From Adineta vaga (Eukaryota; Rotifera): a stretch of DNA of 64,000 nucleotides. The stretch lies in NCBI GenBank assembly GCA_021613535.1, contig CP075492.1:17050001-17114000 (forward strand). Reading direction: 5' to 3'. A model generated the notes under the pieces. The model was not told where the DNA came from. It ran no database searches and saw only the letters and a program-made list of their open reading frames with translations. Position numbers and translations under genes: made by a program. Positions 10,678 through 20,747 of this stretch are shown in pieces. How positions within the stretch are numbered: position 1 is the stretch's first letter; the number at the start of each line of letters is the position of its first letter.

Positions 10678-11041
10678 ATGAGTAAGTTTTGATTTCTATC
10701 AAGATAAATTGTGTTAGACCAATAAGCTCATTCAATGAACATATATTCTTCCTTTTCCAAATAGATTTTTTCAAAAAAGAAATTGAAAATAAAGTCACTC
10801 AAGAAATCAATAACGTTGGCAAATCTAATTCCGGTAAGATCGATCTTTGATATGAATATATTCGATGAAAGAGTCTGTTGTCCTTGTTTATTTAGGTTAA
10901 GCTACTAATACACAGAACAAGGGTGAAGGATTAATTAATCAAATTGAAAATACTTTTGAAACAGCTGAAAATAATTCTACAAATGCAAGTGGAGGTTTAA
11001 TTGGTGATATTGAAAAAGCTGCAATAAACGATTTTGTTTAA
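10678..11041 (+). CDS. Small helical/glycine protein A (3 exons)
   Basis: Exons 10678-10681 (ATGA), 10765-10833 and 10902-11041 join in frame through GTAAGT...AATAG and GTAAGA...TTAAG to give 70 residues. The first exon carries only the start codon plus one base. The N-terminal third is charged and helical (FFKKEIENKVTQEI). The C-terminus repeats a QIENTFETAENN...GDIEKAAIND pattern around SGGLIG. No signal peptide or cysteine. A TATAAATA near 10593 may be its promoter. It resembles the next small gene downstream (length, Asn-Asp/Gly composition, a V-x2-xI-N-x motif), which suggests a small family. The function is unknown. The splice model is coherent, but the gene is short. Confidence 0.5.
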
Positions 11042-11359
11042 TTAAACATATATAATAATAAAGATTCAATTTAGAAAAGATTTTTATTTCAATTTTTCTT
11101 TGATCCAAGTTATTATTGATTAAAAAAACTAAGAACTGAATAAAATTGATGACACATTACATGTAAATAAAAATAAATGCACTTTTCTTCATTCGTATCC
11201 TTGTGTTATGATGAATCAACATGGGCGTTTTCAAAAACATACGTCAATATTGCGATTCTTTGTTTCTCACCTACGATTAACTTTGGGCGTATATGCGAGG
11301 ATATAAACAACACGACTATCACATTATGTTTTCAAACGATAATAAATATTATTAATAAA

Positions 11360-11614
11360 ATGAGTTTTGCACGAAATGCAGAAGAAGCTTTTGTAGACAA
11401 TATAGCTGATCGGGTTATTAATGATGTTATTCCAGGTGGAAATGGTAAGTTATTTTTGATCATTTGAACATCAATCTATCGATTTCATATAGGTTTAGTT
11501 GGTGGTACTGTTCAGACTGGTGTTGATCAATTCGTTAATAATGAAATAAATAGAGATTTATTTGGCGGAGGACTTGGAAGCGGTCCTGCAACAAATGGAG
11601 GTGGATTATTTTAA
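11360..11614 (+). CDS. Small helical/glycine protein B (2 exons)
   Basis: Exon 1 (11360-11444) and exon 2 (11493-11614) join in phase 1 across a 48-bp GTAAGT...ATATAG intron, giving 68 residues. The N-terminal half is an amphipathic helix (AEEAFVDNIADRVINDV). The C-terminal half has GLVGGTVQTGVDQFVNNEIN followed by a Gly-rich end (FGGGLGSG, NGGGLF). AATAAA follows the stop. It is next to, and on the same strand as, small gene A, so the two may be diverged tandem duplicates. No homologous family is recognised. Confidence 0.55.
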
Positions 11615-11778
11615 ATGACTTCTTATTTCAGTTGTATGAAATAAATATATTTTACTTTAAAGAATCTAATCGATAAAATTAAACGAGAAAAAATGAATTA
11701 TACTTTATTTTCTGCATAAAGACAGATTTTGCATTCGTACACAACGTTAAAAGAAAAACAACAACAGTAACTCTCTCT

Positions 11779-11804
11779 CGAGGGTGTGGGTATGTAAAGC
11801 TACC
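11779..11804. repeat. Telomere-like half element
   Basis: CGAGGGTGTGGGTATG followed by a short tail. Only the G-rich arm is clear. A complete copy lies 90 bp downstream. Confidence 0.45.
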
Positions 11805-11893
11805 ATGACGCGTTTCGACCTTGCTAAAGGGTCTCATCAGATGACTTAGATGTCAATTCAATTCTAAAAATCTAATTTAAATTTAAAAAGTTC

Positions 11894-11954
11894 AGGATGT
11901 GAGTGTGGGTTTGCGTTCTTTACTTCACTCTCACCCCACACCCACCCTCAAGAT
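11894..11954. repeat. Telomere-like hairpin element, copy 3
   Basis: GGATGTGAGTGTGGGT, an 18-bp spacer and CACCCCACACCCACCCTCAAGAT, with the conserved CTCAAGAT right terminus. Confidence 0.7.
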
Positions 11955-11959
11955 TTTAA

Positions 11960-13690
11960 TAAAATTTCTGAACTCTCGATTCGTCGAGCAAAGTGAACAT
12001 GTATATGACGACATCAGATTTGAAACTTTTTTCAACAGTGCAAGATAAAAAGATTTATGAAATATATGCTGTAGTTTTTAATTCAGCTTTTTTTATATAT
12101 GGTTGGTTACGAAACACGATAAATAAAAATATAAACAACAGCTACGATAAACCAATGAATTAGAAACGCCACGAATTATTCAATTCTAACATATCGCATA
12201 AACACATACGTCTGGATTAGTGTAGAAAAATGTATAAGAAAAGAGTTAAACGTAAAGATACATGAATATATCGAATTACACCATATTACATATCGATGAT
12301 TTCTATCTTATATTACGAAATGTGCAATACAATTCAAATAGTTAGACCTGGACTCAGCTTGTAAAAAGCATGCATTCTTCTAATAAATACGTAACAACGG
12401 ATTAACCTGCAATTCGAGATAAAATTTAGCACCAACGAACAACTTGTTCGCAAGACAAGTTCATAATTTGACGATTATAAATTATCTAAAATTCTGAGAA
12501 AAGAGTCTTACAACATTATGCAGAAAATACCTTTGTTAGAAGAATAAAAGACAAACAGTTCTATAAAAAACAATATCTCTGACATTTTTCTCGTGTTTAA
12601 TGATCTGTTGCTACTATTTACTTCATCTAATAGTAAAACGTTTTAATAGATGGTGATAGCGACTCGGGATATCTTCAAAATCATCATAGAAGATCGAACA
12701 ACAGTAAATGCATAAACAATTCTAGGCAAAGAAAAGCTTTTGACTTAATTCATGTTACTCCTATTCCTCACAGCTCTATGTTGCATGATAATTGTGGACT
12801 CTAAATCTGTTGTACTTTTATGCATTCATCATTATTTGTCAATTAGGTGAGCAAACTTATTTAATAGAGAGTGAATATTCATTCAAGAAACATAAACAAT
12901 TTGTATCGAATATACTAAATAGTTTATTTAGTAACGCAGAGTAATAAAACTTTACAACGAAAGCATACAATAATCAACTTTTGCATGTAGAATATTAATA
13001 TGGTTTGTCGAAAGATAGTAAATTATTTTCAGTCAAAGAGAGTGATATACCCATCTGAGCCAAATGTAGTTTGATATTTTCAAATAAGGATAATAAGATA
13101 CCCTTATATTGCAAACGTGTAACAATCAACTCATATTCGTTGCACCACCTACTCTTATCTCCATAAGAAACCCTCATATAAACATTGCGTATCCTTTGAA
13201 AGCTTTGTTGAGAAAGTTATCAATTGCAAGACTAGATTACTATGCTAATTTTTTTCAGTGCAGTTCTAAACTAAGATTCTTGATTGACAAATTGAACGAA
13301 GTAGGTAAATGATCGTCGATATTGTCAAACATAAGGTTGATGCTCAGTCTATTTTATATGTAAATCATCATTCAATAACTCGATTGCTGACGCATTCGGG
13401 TAACAGACGAGGTACGTGTATTTCCTTGTTGTCGCTAAGCAATGGAAGAAAGGACTTACCCTTCTCTTTCATTATTGTAGACGGCCACATATAATAAAAG
13501 TTCAAAATGAATTCGCTACTAAATCGTCTATTCTATCCCATTTTAATTGGATAAGTTATCTACGTATATCGCTCGAGAGTCACTTCATTCGTCAGCTATC
13601 AAATAAGTTGATCAAATTTACTTTTTTCTTTCTCTTCTTTCTTGTATTTAAGAGTGCGAAGATGATAAACGTTCCCTTGCATTTTAGATT
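11960..13690. other. Gene-poor AT-rich region with transposon-like scraps
   Basis: No intact gene. A minus-strand frame at 12995-13177 (SRWCNEYELIVTRLQY and onward) has protein-like composition and could be a scrap of a hAT-type transposase. Plus-strand ORFs at 13309-13739 have no motifs. Confidence 0.35.
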
Positions 13691-13699
13691 ATCCAAAGT

Positions 13700-14245
13700 A
13701 TGCAAACGGAACAAAAACAAAAAGCTCGATCTTTCATGAAAAATTTTATCACAGATTCGAATACTAAATGTGCAGTCAAACAAGCAATGATTGATGAAGT
13801 GTTACAAAGCCAAGCAATAGTCGAGAAAGTATTTAATGCAATTAGTGATATTACTAATGAAGAAATTAAAAAGCAATTAGCAAAAATAATTGAAAATATA
13901 TGCATACATGAAAAAATAGATGTGGTTGTGGATGAGACTTCATTCTTAAGCCTTGCTCACACCCTTTTATCAATTTCCATCAATTGAATTATTTGAAAAA
14001 ATCCTGTTTTTATCAATTTCTCAAAACGGTATCTTCACGGGAGTTACTGCATCCGTTATTATAGTCGGTATACGGACCGTGCCGTTCGACCTGGATTGGA
14101 AGGGCAAAATACATTTGTATTCAAGTTTGTCATCAATAGTTAAACATACATATGCAATACCAGCATCTAATACTACTGTGGAAAGACTACTTTCAGCATA
14201 AAAAAATACTATTACTGAAAGAAAAATAAGTTTTAGATAGTGATT
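13700..14245 (+). mobile_element. hAT-family transposase relic
   Basis: The downstream frame (about 13970-14200) ends in SSIVKHTYAIPASNTTVERL, followed by a stop at 14199-14201 and, in frame, KNTITERKISF. This is the conserved C-terminal dimerisation motif of hAT transposases (IPAS...ERxFS...R). The upstream frame (13700-13987), rich in Lys/Glu helices, is in another frame. The two are separated by a degenerate telomere-like hairpin at 13921-13966. Nonsense and frameshift changes make it inactive. I could not delimit terminal inverted repeats for this copy. Confidence 0.65.
13921..13966. repeat. Degenerate telomere-like hairpin inside the hAT relic
   Basis: TGTGGTTGTGGATGAGACTT...TTCTTAAGCC...CTCACACCCTTT. 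The interior resembles the ones at 36470 and 47670, which carry a similar ...CTATA-TCTTAA... spacer. Confidence 0.4.
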
Positions 14246-14885
14246 CTAACTTATTCATAATAACAATAGAACACGAGCAATGTTTATGTTTGTATAAATC
14301 CAAAGCAACTACGGCTCTATGTTAAAGATAATTCAAGTAATTTCAATAATTCGGATATTTTCTTAGACTAATCTATATATCTTTTATATTTTTATTCATG
14401 ATGGACATGTGTAATTTTCTTTTCTTGTAACATTTGTAAAGTTAACAATGATTTATGTATATTATATGTTATTATCTAATATATGAAACAATAAACTTAA
14501 TACTACATTAGACTCAGGTTTCAGAGAGCAGCACAGGGCTCTACATAAGGTTTGATTCTTATGTACTACATTTTTTTCTAAAATGAAATAAAATAGTATT
14601 GTTTATTTAAGTAACTTGAAGAATCCTTTTTACATACATAATTTGTTACTCTCAACATTTTGCTAAAAATAAAATCATTTGCTCTAGTCGTTTTCCAATT
14701 GTGATTTTTTATCCTGTGAGGAAACACGGAAAAAATTTATGTTTATTTTTTTATTATGGAATTACATTCACTGATGAAAAGAATATAAATGTTAAATAAA
14801 TCATTTTTTTTATTATTGATAGACATGAAACCATCCCAAATCAAAACTGTTTGACTTTGATGTATATCTAGTTATGGAAAGATTA
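14246..14885. other. Intergenic, no gene seen
   Basis: AT-rich. A hAT-end-like CAGGGCTCTACATAAGG occurs at about 14532, but no partner end was found. Confidence 0.35.
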
Positions 14886-14890
14886 TGCGG

Positions 14891-15079
14891 TCAACCTATG
14901 CATCCACTGCAGTATGACGAACAACAATAGGCAAGCGCACCGTTACAATCTAACCCAGAATATCAATATTTGCCAGCATAAACGCAATTTTCTGGCTTTG
15001 CCGTGCAGTAACCATTGTAAGGTAGGTTCCAACAGTCTCTTCCAGAAATGACAACAAATAAAATTAAAATCTTGCTCAT
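14891..15079 (-). pseudogene. Secreted cysteine-rich peptide with one nonsense codon
   Basis: From ATG 15079 the minus strand encodes a hydrophobic leader (MSKILILFVVISG), then DCWNLPYNGYC and ENCVYAGKY, then TGA at 14963-14965. It continues in frame as YSGLDCNGALAYCCSSYC up to TGA at 14891-14893. The frame holds eight cysteines with a CC pair, the spacing of a small disulphide-knotted secreted peptide. A TATAAAA about 40 bp upstream supports a former gene. The single TGA probably replaces a Trp or Cys codon. No precise family is recognised. Translation to the first stop would give a 38-residue stub. Confidence 0.6.
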
Positions 15080-15399
15080 TGTCGATTGAAAATTACTTCA
15101 ACTTGACTTTACCTTCGTTTTATACTTTTTCTGCTTTTTATATACGCGTACGTATATATAATTGATTTGACTTCTTTCTCGCAAACCGCATTGATTGTTT
15201 TTTCGGAGAACTGTCTTAATCAATGAGAATGGGAGCAGATGGTTGGAAAATACAACCATTTTCAAGGAAATAATTTCTCGGTTACATATAGGATTTGGAT
15301 GTTCTCAATACTAGGAGTCTCAGGTGTAATAGTTTGCATAATTGTAATAACAGTACTCAATAATAAAGAGTATGAATATATACTTAGTCTATGAAAGAT

Positions 15400-15468
15400 A
15401 TGAGAGTGAGAGTAGATATAGGTGAAATTAATGTTTAACTACGCTACCCACACCCACACCCTCAAGAT
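15400..15468. repeat. Telomere-like hairpin element, copy 4
   Basis: A weak left arm (TGAGAGTGAGAGTAG), a spacer of about 30 bp and a strong right arm (CTACCCACACCCACACCC) ending TCAAGAT. The right terminus is contiguous with serpin coding sequence. Confidence 0.7.
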
Positions 15469-16456
15469 TTTGTAAATGAAAACGAAAAAATTGCTCAGAC
15501 AATCAATACTTGGGTTGAAGATCAAACAAATCGATTAATAAAAAATTTACTCTCACCAAGTGATATTCGGGCAAATACACGATTAATTATCATTAATTGT
15601 ATTTATTTCAAAGTATGTACACATTTTTCATTTGAAAATATTCGTATTTCGTTTCTTTTATATCTATAAGGGAACATGGGTAGATCAATTTAATGAATAT
15701 GCAACTGATCATAATGCTAATTTTCATGAACTTAATGGTACGAATTCAAAAATTAGTTTAATGTATCAAAAACGAAAATTTGCTTATGCAGAAAATAAAT
15801 CCTTACGTATTCAAATTGTTCATCTTCCATATAAAAATAATAATCAAGATGTTCAATTTGTTTTTACAATAATTTTACCAAAGGAAGGTGTTTTATTATC
15901 AGAAATCGAACAAAAATTTGCATCGAAACCAAATTTATTAGAAGATGTACTTCATCAACAAAATACAACATTACAAAAATTATTGTTATATATACCGAAA
16001 TTTAAAATGGACTTTACATGTGAATTGACAACTGTTTTAGAACAACTTGGAATGAAAGATGCATTTGATGAAAATAAAGCAGATTTTAGTGGTATTGTTA
16101 ATAAACAAGATGATAGATTTGCTTTATTTATTAGTAAGGTAGAGTATATTGTTTGTTAGAGAAAGTTTTTGTTGATTTTATTTGATAATTTTAGGTTGTT
16201 CATAAAGCATTTATTGATGTGAATGAACATGGTAAGATCTGATCATAGAAATGAAATGAATAATTTTCAATATTTTATAGGAACTGAAGCGGCTGCCGCT
16301 ACAGCTATCACAGCAGAGTTATGCTGTGCACGACGACGACAACCACAGCCAATTTTATTTCGAGCTGATCGTCCATTTTTATTTTATATTCGAGAAGTTC
16401 GACAAAATCTTACGTTATTTACCGGTAAACTTCTTACCTGTACAAGTCTGTTGTGA
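15466..16456 (+). pseudogene. Serpin, N-terminal half missing (4 exons remain)
   Basis: Exons 15466-15612, 15671-16138, 16195-16231 and 16281-16456 join in frame (GTATGT/TATAAG, GTAGAG/TTTTAG, GTAAGA/TTATAG) to encode 275 residues. They read TINTWVEDQTNRLIKNLL, IIINCIYFKGTW, the breach/shutter regions, the hinge GTEAAAATA and LFRADRPFLFYIRE. This is a serpin from about helix F to the C-terminus. The hinge is of the inhibitory type. The reactive loop continues AITAELCCARRRQPQP, so the scissile bond would lie around the Cys-Cys-Ala or Arg cluster. A full serpin needs about 150 more N-terminal residues including the signal. Upstream of 15466 there is only the hairpin and non-coding DNA, and no ATG precedes the frame. 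It is probably a truncated pseudogene. Confidence 0.85.
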
Positions 16457-16573
16457 TCATAGAAAAATAAATAAATATAAAGTAATTAAAAAGGATTTCA
16501 TTGGTATATCTTTTCTAATCTATTGAAATTTTTAGTCTAACATTAATTCATTCAGATCCTTTTCATTTCAAAA

Positions 16574-16619
16574 TGGTTGTGGATGTTAGATAGACGTAGT
16601 ACCCATACCCACACCCTCC
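16574..16619. repeat. Telomere-like hairpin element, copy 5
   Basis: ATGGTTGTGGATG, a 16-bp spacer and TACCCATACCCACACCCTCC, about 120 bp downstream of the serpin stop. Confidence 0.55.
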
Positions 16620-17200
16620 ATGCCGAATGAACGCATCAGATAGTTAGTTTTGATTTACATCTCTTATTCTTCGTTTCAATTTTCAGTACGCAATATGCAT
16701 GTTGTAAACTGAGAAAAGAATGTTGATAACAACAAACTTTCAAAACTTTTTTTTTTCTCTATAGCACAAAATGTTATCTTATGAGAGAGCCTAAAAAAGA
16801 CCCTGTAATAGTATACCATGCTAGAAATGACGATTGCCTTTTTCTGACGAATTAAAAAAATAGTCGTTTGTGTCATGTGAAAATCGTTGTTTTACCTTTG
16901 CATGAACGACATGTGGCAAAGTTAGGTCTACAGAACGAGCTGCTGAATTAATATCATTCGTAAATTTAAATTGAAAAACCATCAAAATGACAAAAAAGAA
17001 CAGGCAAGAGAGAGAGGGGGAGAGGAATCGCTCTTGCATATAACAATTAAGAAGGGACACCTGTCGTTTGCTTTTTTCTGACGATGATTCATTTGAATTT
17101 TTCATTATTTTCCAACCTATTTGTAAATCTTTCAGTATCAAAATGAAGTATACATCTTTTTCCTTAAGTAAACACAAAAATGTTATTAAAAGAATTATTT
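16620..17200. other. Intergenic; weak minus-strand ORF
   Basis: A 118-codon minus-strand ORF (16821-17177) contains one hydrophobic stretch (LSCLFFFVILMVFQFKF) but has no motif and overlaps the promoter side of the next gene. I do not call it. Confidence 0.3.
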
Positions 17201-17207
17201 CAGATAT

Positions 17208-17640
17208 ATGGCTGATCGTCGATACATTTTTATTCGCATTTTTGGTGGTTCAACCATAATTTTAACATTAGTTGGTATTGCACTTTTCAGTGGAGAGAAA
17301 AGCAAAGAAAATTCTTACATTAAAAGTATATGTCTGATAGTGGATTGGGATGTTCAACAAAAGTCATGTAAGGGCAATAATTGCTATGCATCTGTATGGC
17401 TCGTTGATTACGATAATATATCGATTCAAGTGAATGATATTAGAGAACGTCGTCGAATTACAGGAATGTACTCTTATCAATATTCAAAGGCATCGGAGTG
17501 AACTTTGTAGATCGGTTCAATACACACTTGTTATTATAACAATCGAAATAATATATATGATGTTCAATGGAAGAAACCCAATTCAGAACCTGGTTTAATC
17601 TGTCTTCTCGTAGGAAGAAATAAGAATAAGAAAAAAGAAT
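17208..17640 (+). pseudogene. Decayed paralogue of the two-TM protein at 2509-3177
   Basis: ATG 17208 opens 97 codons with an N-terminal TM (IFGGSTIILTLVGIALF) and cysteines. It stops at TGA 17499-17501, and TAG 17508-17510 follows in the same frame. The same frame then continues through CYYNNRNNIYDVQWKKPNS, which lines up with CFYNQTNTHEVQWEKPNS in exon 2 of the gene at 2509-3177. No intron is available to remove the two stops. The second TM is replaced by a short basic end. It is probably a pseudogene; the first 97 codons could still be translated as a single-pass stub. Confidence 0.6.
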
Positions 17641-17675
17641 ATCATGAAGGATAAGAGGATGGAATGCGAGAAGAT

Positions 17676-18586
17676 TTACTCACAAGAAGTTTTATCAATA
17701 AGAAATTTTTGCACACGATTATTTATAGTATCAGTAACATATAAATTTCCTTCTCGATCAAGAAATAAATCCTCAGGACTATCGAACTGATCCAATGCAG
17801 AACCTCTACCATTTCCTCCAGCGATCAATGTACCATTAGTTGCATCTTTTAACCAACGCATAATTCGATGATTACGTGAATCTGCAACATAAATTGTTTC
17901 TTGTTGATCAACATAAACACCTGATGGTTCATCAAATTGATCGAAATCATCACCTGATTTATCTGATTGTCCAGCAACAAGAATTGGTTCTTCATTTCCT
18001 TCAATTATTTTAACAATTCGATGAGTTAAATATCCTGTTGAATAAATTGTTCGTTTCTGATCAATGAATATAAAATTTGATTGACGTAAATTTGACGCAA
18101 CAATTTCTCCACCGAATTCAATATCATTAAAATTCCATTTTGTTGTAGTTCCATCAGCATATTCAGAAACATAAATAAATCCTTGATCATCTTGTCCAAT
18201 TCCAACAGCTTGAATATTATCAATAAGAACTTCACCTTCATTTTCACCTCGATACCAACGAACAACACGGTGATCTGCACTTCCACTGATATAAATTGTG
18301 CCGTTTTTATCTACGACCATATCGTTTGGCATAAACAATGAAAGTTTTTGAGTATCATCTTCATCTTTTACACCCGCAACCAATTGGCCGATTGTTGCAT
18401 TTTGTTGCCACATAACAATTCGATCATTATCATGATCTGCAATATAGATCGTATCATTTTCATCAAGAAATATTCCTGAAGGATGAGCTAATTGATCAAG
18501 TTCACGGCCATAATCTTTTCCACCAGCAATTGTTATTCCATATTTTGACCATGTTGCTGTTGAACATATTTCCGAATCTATTTCAA
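17676..18586 (-). CDS. NHL-repeat beta-propeller protein (3' exon, 5' end not resolved)
   Basis: The exon begins after a TTCAG acceptor (18587-18588) and stays open to TAA at 17676, about 303 codons. Repeated blades follow the pattern G-x2-xAGG-x-[DG]-x-G-x4-QL-x2-P-x-G-[IV]-[FY]-[VL]-D-x4-[IVL]Y[IV][AST]D-x2-N-x-R[IV]-x2-W. Examples are QLAHPSGIFLDENDTIYIAD, GTIYISGSADHRVVRW and GNLYVTDTINNRVQKF. Five to six NHL blades form a beta-propeller used for protein or RNA binding. The upstream exon (signal peptide, membrane anchor or B-box) was not identified within 18590-18800. A GTGAGT near 17686 could be a donor to a further exon. A related gene is at 44193-45738. Confidence 0.8.
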
Positions 18587-18589
18587 CTG

Positions 18590-19045
18590 AATAATTTTTA
18601 AAAAAATATTGAAATTATTATCTTTACTTGATAAACTAAAACAAAAAGTAATATTTTATAGATTAAAAAGAAAAGAAAATAACCTACGTGATCAGATAAA
18701 TGAAGAAATAAAAAAAAGTCGTTTTTGTTAGCATTCTTTTTTTCCTTTCAAGTATAATAAAATAAAATGTGATTTAAATACTATTTTTTTTTCTCATCAT
18801 GTCATCATCATACATCAGCATTCGTATTCGATTATTTTTATCTCTTTCATATCTTGTGGATATGTGGGTGTGATTCCGTTAAGGTTCCGCTACCGAAATA
18901 CAGGGCTAAAAAAGTCATAGATTTCTTGTCATTTTCTACATCAACATACTCATGACAAGTAGATGATGCGTTTTAAATGTTAATATCAGAGAAACAAGAA
19001 CATATCTTTTATTCAAACTCTACAATGAATTATAAAACTTTGGAA
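18590..19045. other. Intergenic or 5' region of the NHL gene
   Basis: No clear coding exon. Contains a GTGGGTGTGATTCCG fragment at about 18866 that may be another remnant of the telomere-like arm. Confidence 0.35.
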
Positions 19046-19049
19046 AAAA

Positions 19050-19973
19050 TTATTCTTTCGATTGAAAAAATTTCTTGCACGATTCGACGTATGCATTGGC
19101 TTTAGCTTCATCCGTACAAATTTGTGGTAATTGTTTTTCATCTTGATAAAATGCACCATTTTCCAGTTGATTTTCTTGAGTATCAATGACATACAAGATA
19201 GAATCGGCACCCAATGCTGCTGATCGAGCTCCTGTAGCATGATCATTAAGATCAGTGGCACAAAAACCTGGACATACAGCGTAGATGGATATTTTTTTGT
19301 CGTGACAATATTTAAGTGCTTCGACTCGAGTTAGAGCAATCAATGCTGCTTTAGAAACACCATATGCTGGAAGAGGTAAGTCTGGACTATATCCAATTTG
19401 TTCCAAATGATTGGATTCATATGCTGAAAGAAAATCTTCAACCAAATGATCCAGTTGTTCTGTTGTTAATGTTGGTGAAGAATACTTTTCTTGAAGATCT
19501 TTCGAAACAAAATATAATGATATTGGACCTACACCACTAGCAACATTGGCAACACGGCCATGTTCACGTAAAAGAGGAATTAAGTGTTCATTCAGTATTT
19601 TAACACCATAATAATTAGTTTCGAATGTTTTTCGAGCACCTTCAATTGTATTATCTCTCGCTGCAATTCCAGCATTATTAATAATGACATCTAAATGACC
19701 GCCATATTTTTGTTTAATTTCATTAGTAGCAGCGACAATGCTTTCTTTCGACGATGTATCCAATTGCAATAAATGTACATTTGATGGTGAGCCTAACTGT
19801 TGGAGAGCATCCTGACCACGTTTTATATCTCGACTACCAAGAAGAATAGTATTGTTATTGTTTGAAGTTGAGCCTTGAATGAGTTTTTTGACGACTTCGA
19901 AGCCGATACCTTTATTTGCACCAGTAACTAAAATTACACGTTTTTGTTGTTGTTGCTCTGTCATCGATGGCAT
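19050..19973 (-). CDS. Short-chain dehydrogenase/reductase, carbonyl-reductase type
   Basis: Single-exon gene of 307 residues from ATG 19973 (an alternative ATG is at 19964). It shows TGANKGIGFEV, LDTSS, NNAG, a Ser in NVASGVG, YGVSK and CPGFCATDL in the correct order and spacing for an SDR carbonyl reductase with NADP(H) binding. It is paralogous to 1473-2357, with long identical blocks (FEVVKKL, KRGQDA, LGSPSNV, TNEIKQKYGG). It lies 17 kb away in inverted orientation. A TATAAAG at 20005-20013 supplies a promoter. Unlike its paralogue it keeps the canonical NNAG. The substrate is unknown. Confidence 0.9.
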   Translation of the reverse strand: MPSMTEQQQQKRVILVTGANKGIGFEVVKKLIQGSTSNNNNTILLGSRDIKRGQDALQQLGSPSNVHLLQLDTSSKESIVAATNEIKQKYGGHLDVIINNAGIAARDNTIEGARKTFETNYYGVKILNEHLIPLLREHGRVANVASGVGPISLYFVSKDLQEKYSSPTLTTEQLDHLVEDFLSAYESNHLEQIGYSPDLPLPAYGVSKAALIALTRVEALKYCHDKKISIYAVCPGFCATDLNDHATGARSAALGADSILYVIDTQENQLENGAFYQDEKQLPQICTDEAKANAYVESCKKFFQSKE

Positions 19974-20004
19974 GTTGTTTATTGTGCGCCGTTCGACACA
20001 TTCT

Positions 20005-20013
20005 CTTTATATA
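20005..20013 (-). promoter_or_regulatory. TATA box of the second dehydrogenase
   Basis: Minus strand TATATAAAG about 35-40 bp upstream of the ATG at 19973, implying a very short leader. Confidence 0.5.
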
Positions 20014-20269
20014 GAAAGGAAAAATGTAACTTGTGTACTTTATAATACTTTCTGTTCGCTCGCGTGCGAGTTGGTTAAGTCATACAACGATAGCATTATA
20101 TAATAGACGTACGAGAGTACGTGATATTATTATATAAACTTTGTTCTACTATACGATCAAATGTGAAGTTAGAACAAGACTATATTGATATAAATAACGT
20201 TCATCGTGGATGACTCGCTTGACCCTCAACTGAATGATTAACAAAATGGATTTTACTGACTATTTCAAC

Positions 20270-20320
20270 TGAGAGTGGGTGTGGATGGTTGCAAGTCAGT
20301 GTCTCTACCCACACCCTTAC
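20270..20320. repeat. Telomere-like hairpin element, copy 6
   Basis: TGAGAGTGGGTGTGGAT, a 20-bp spacer and TCTACCCACACCCTTAC. Confidence 0.65.
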
Positions 20321-20745
20321 TATAGACTCACATATATTGATCTGATCAAAATCATCGAACAATATCAAAAAATAAATATGTAAGATTTATCCATTGTATT
20401 ACAATAAGGAGAATAGAATAAATTGAAGTCTTTTACTGAATCATTATATTAAACTGATTGAATATAGATAATTTCGGCAATTAATACGTGTTTAGTAAAT
20501 AGCGAACAAATCATTTCTTTGACGTACTAAACTCGTGATTCATCATTACGTATCGGTTATTAGAATAAAAACATGTAGTATCATGTTTCTTTGTCACTAT
20601 TATAATAGAAGGTAGCAGTGAAATTTGATAATATTTATTATGCTAATTTCTCAAATATTTGAGAATATAAATCAAAAAAAGATTAACTTTCGTTAGATAT
20701 AAACCTAAAGAGAAACCTTCTAATCTATTTTCAAACAATATTTTA
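20321..20745. other. Intergenic, no gene seen
   Basis: AT-rich upstream region of the large membrane-protein gene. A TATAAA at 20699 may be its TATA box. Confidence 0.4.
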
Positions 20746-20747
20746 CA

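Noticed and set aside
14522-14552. hAT terminal end (CAGGGCTCTACATAAGG) as boundary of the relic at 13700-14245
   Set aside because: No matching inverted end or target duplication could be found, so boundaries were not set.
16821-17177. 118-codon minus-strand ORF with one hydrophobic segment
   Set aside because: No motif, overlaps the upstream region of the 17208 gene, and the hydrophobic stretch is expected by chance in AT-rich DNA.
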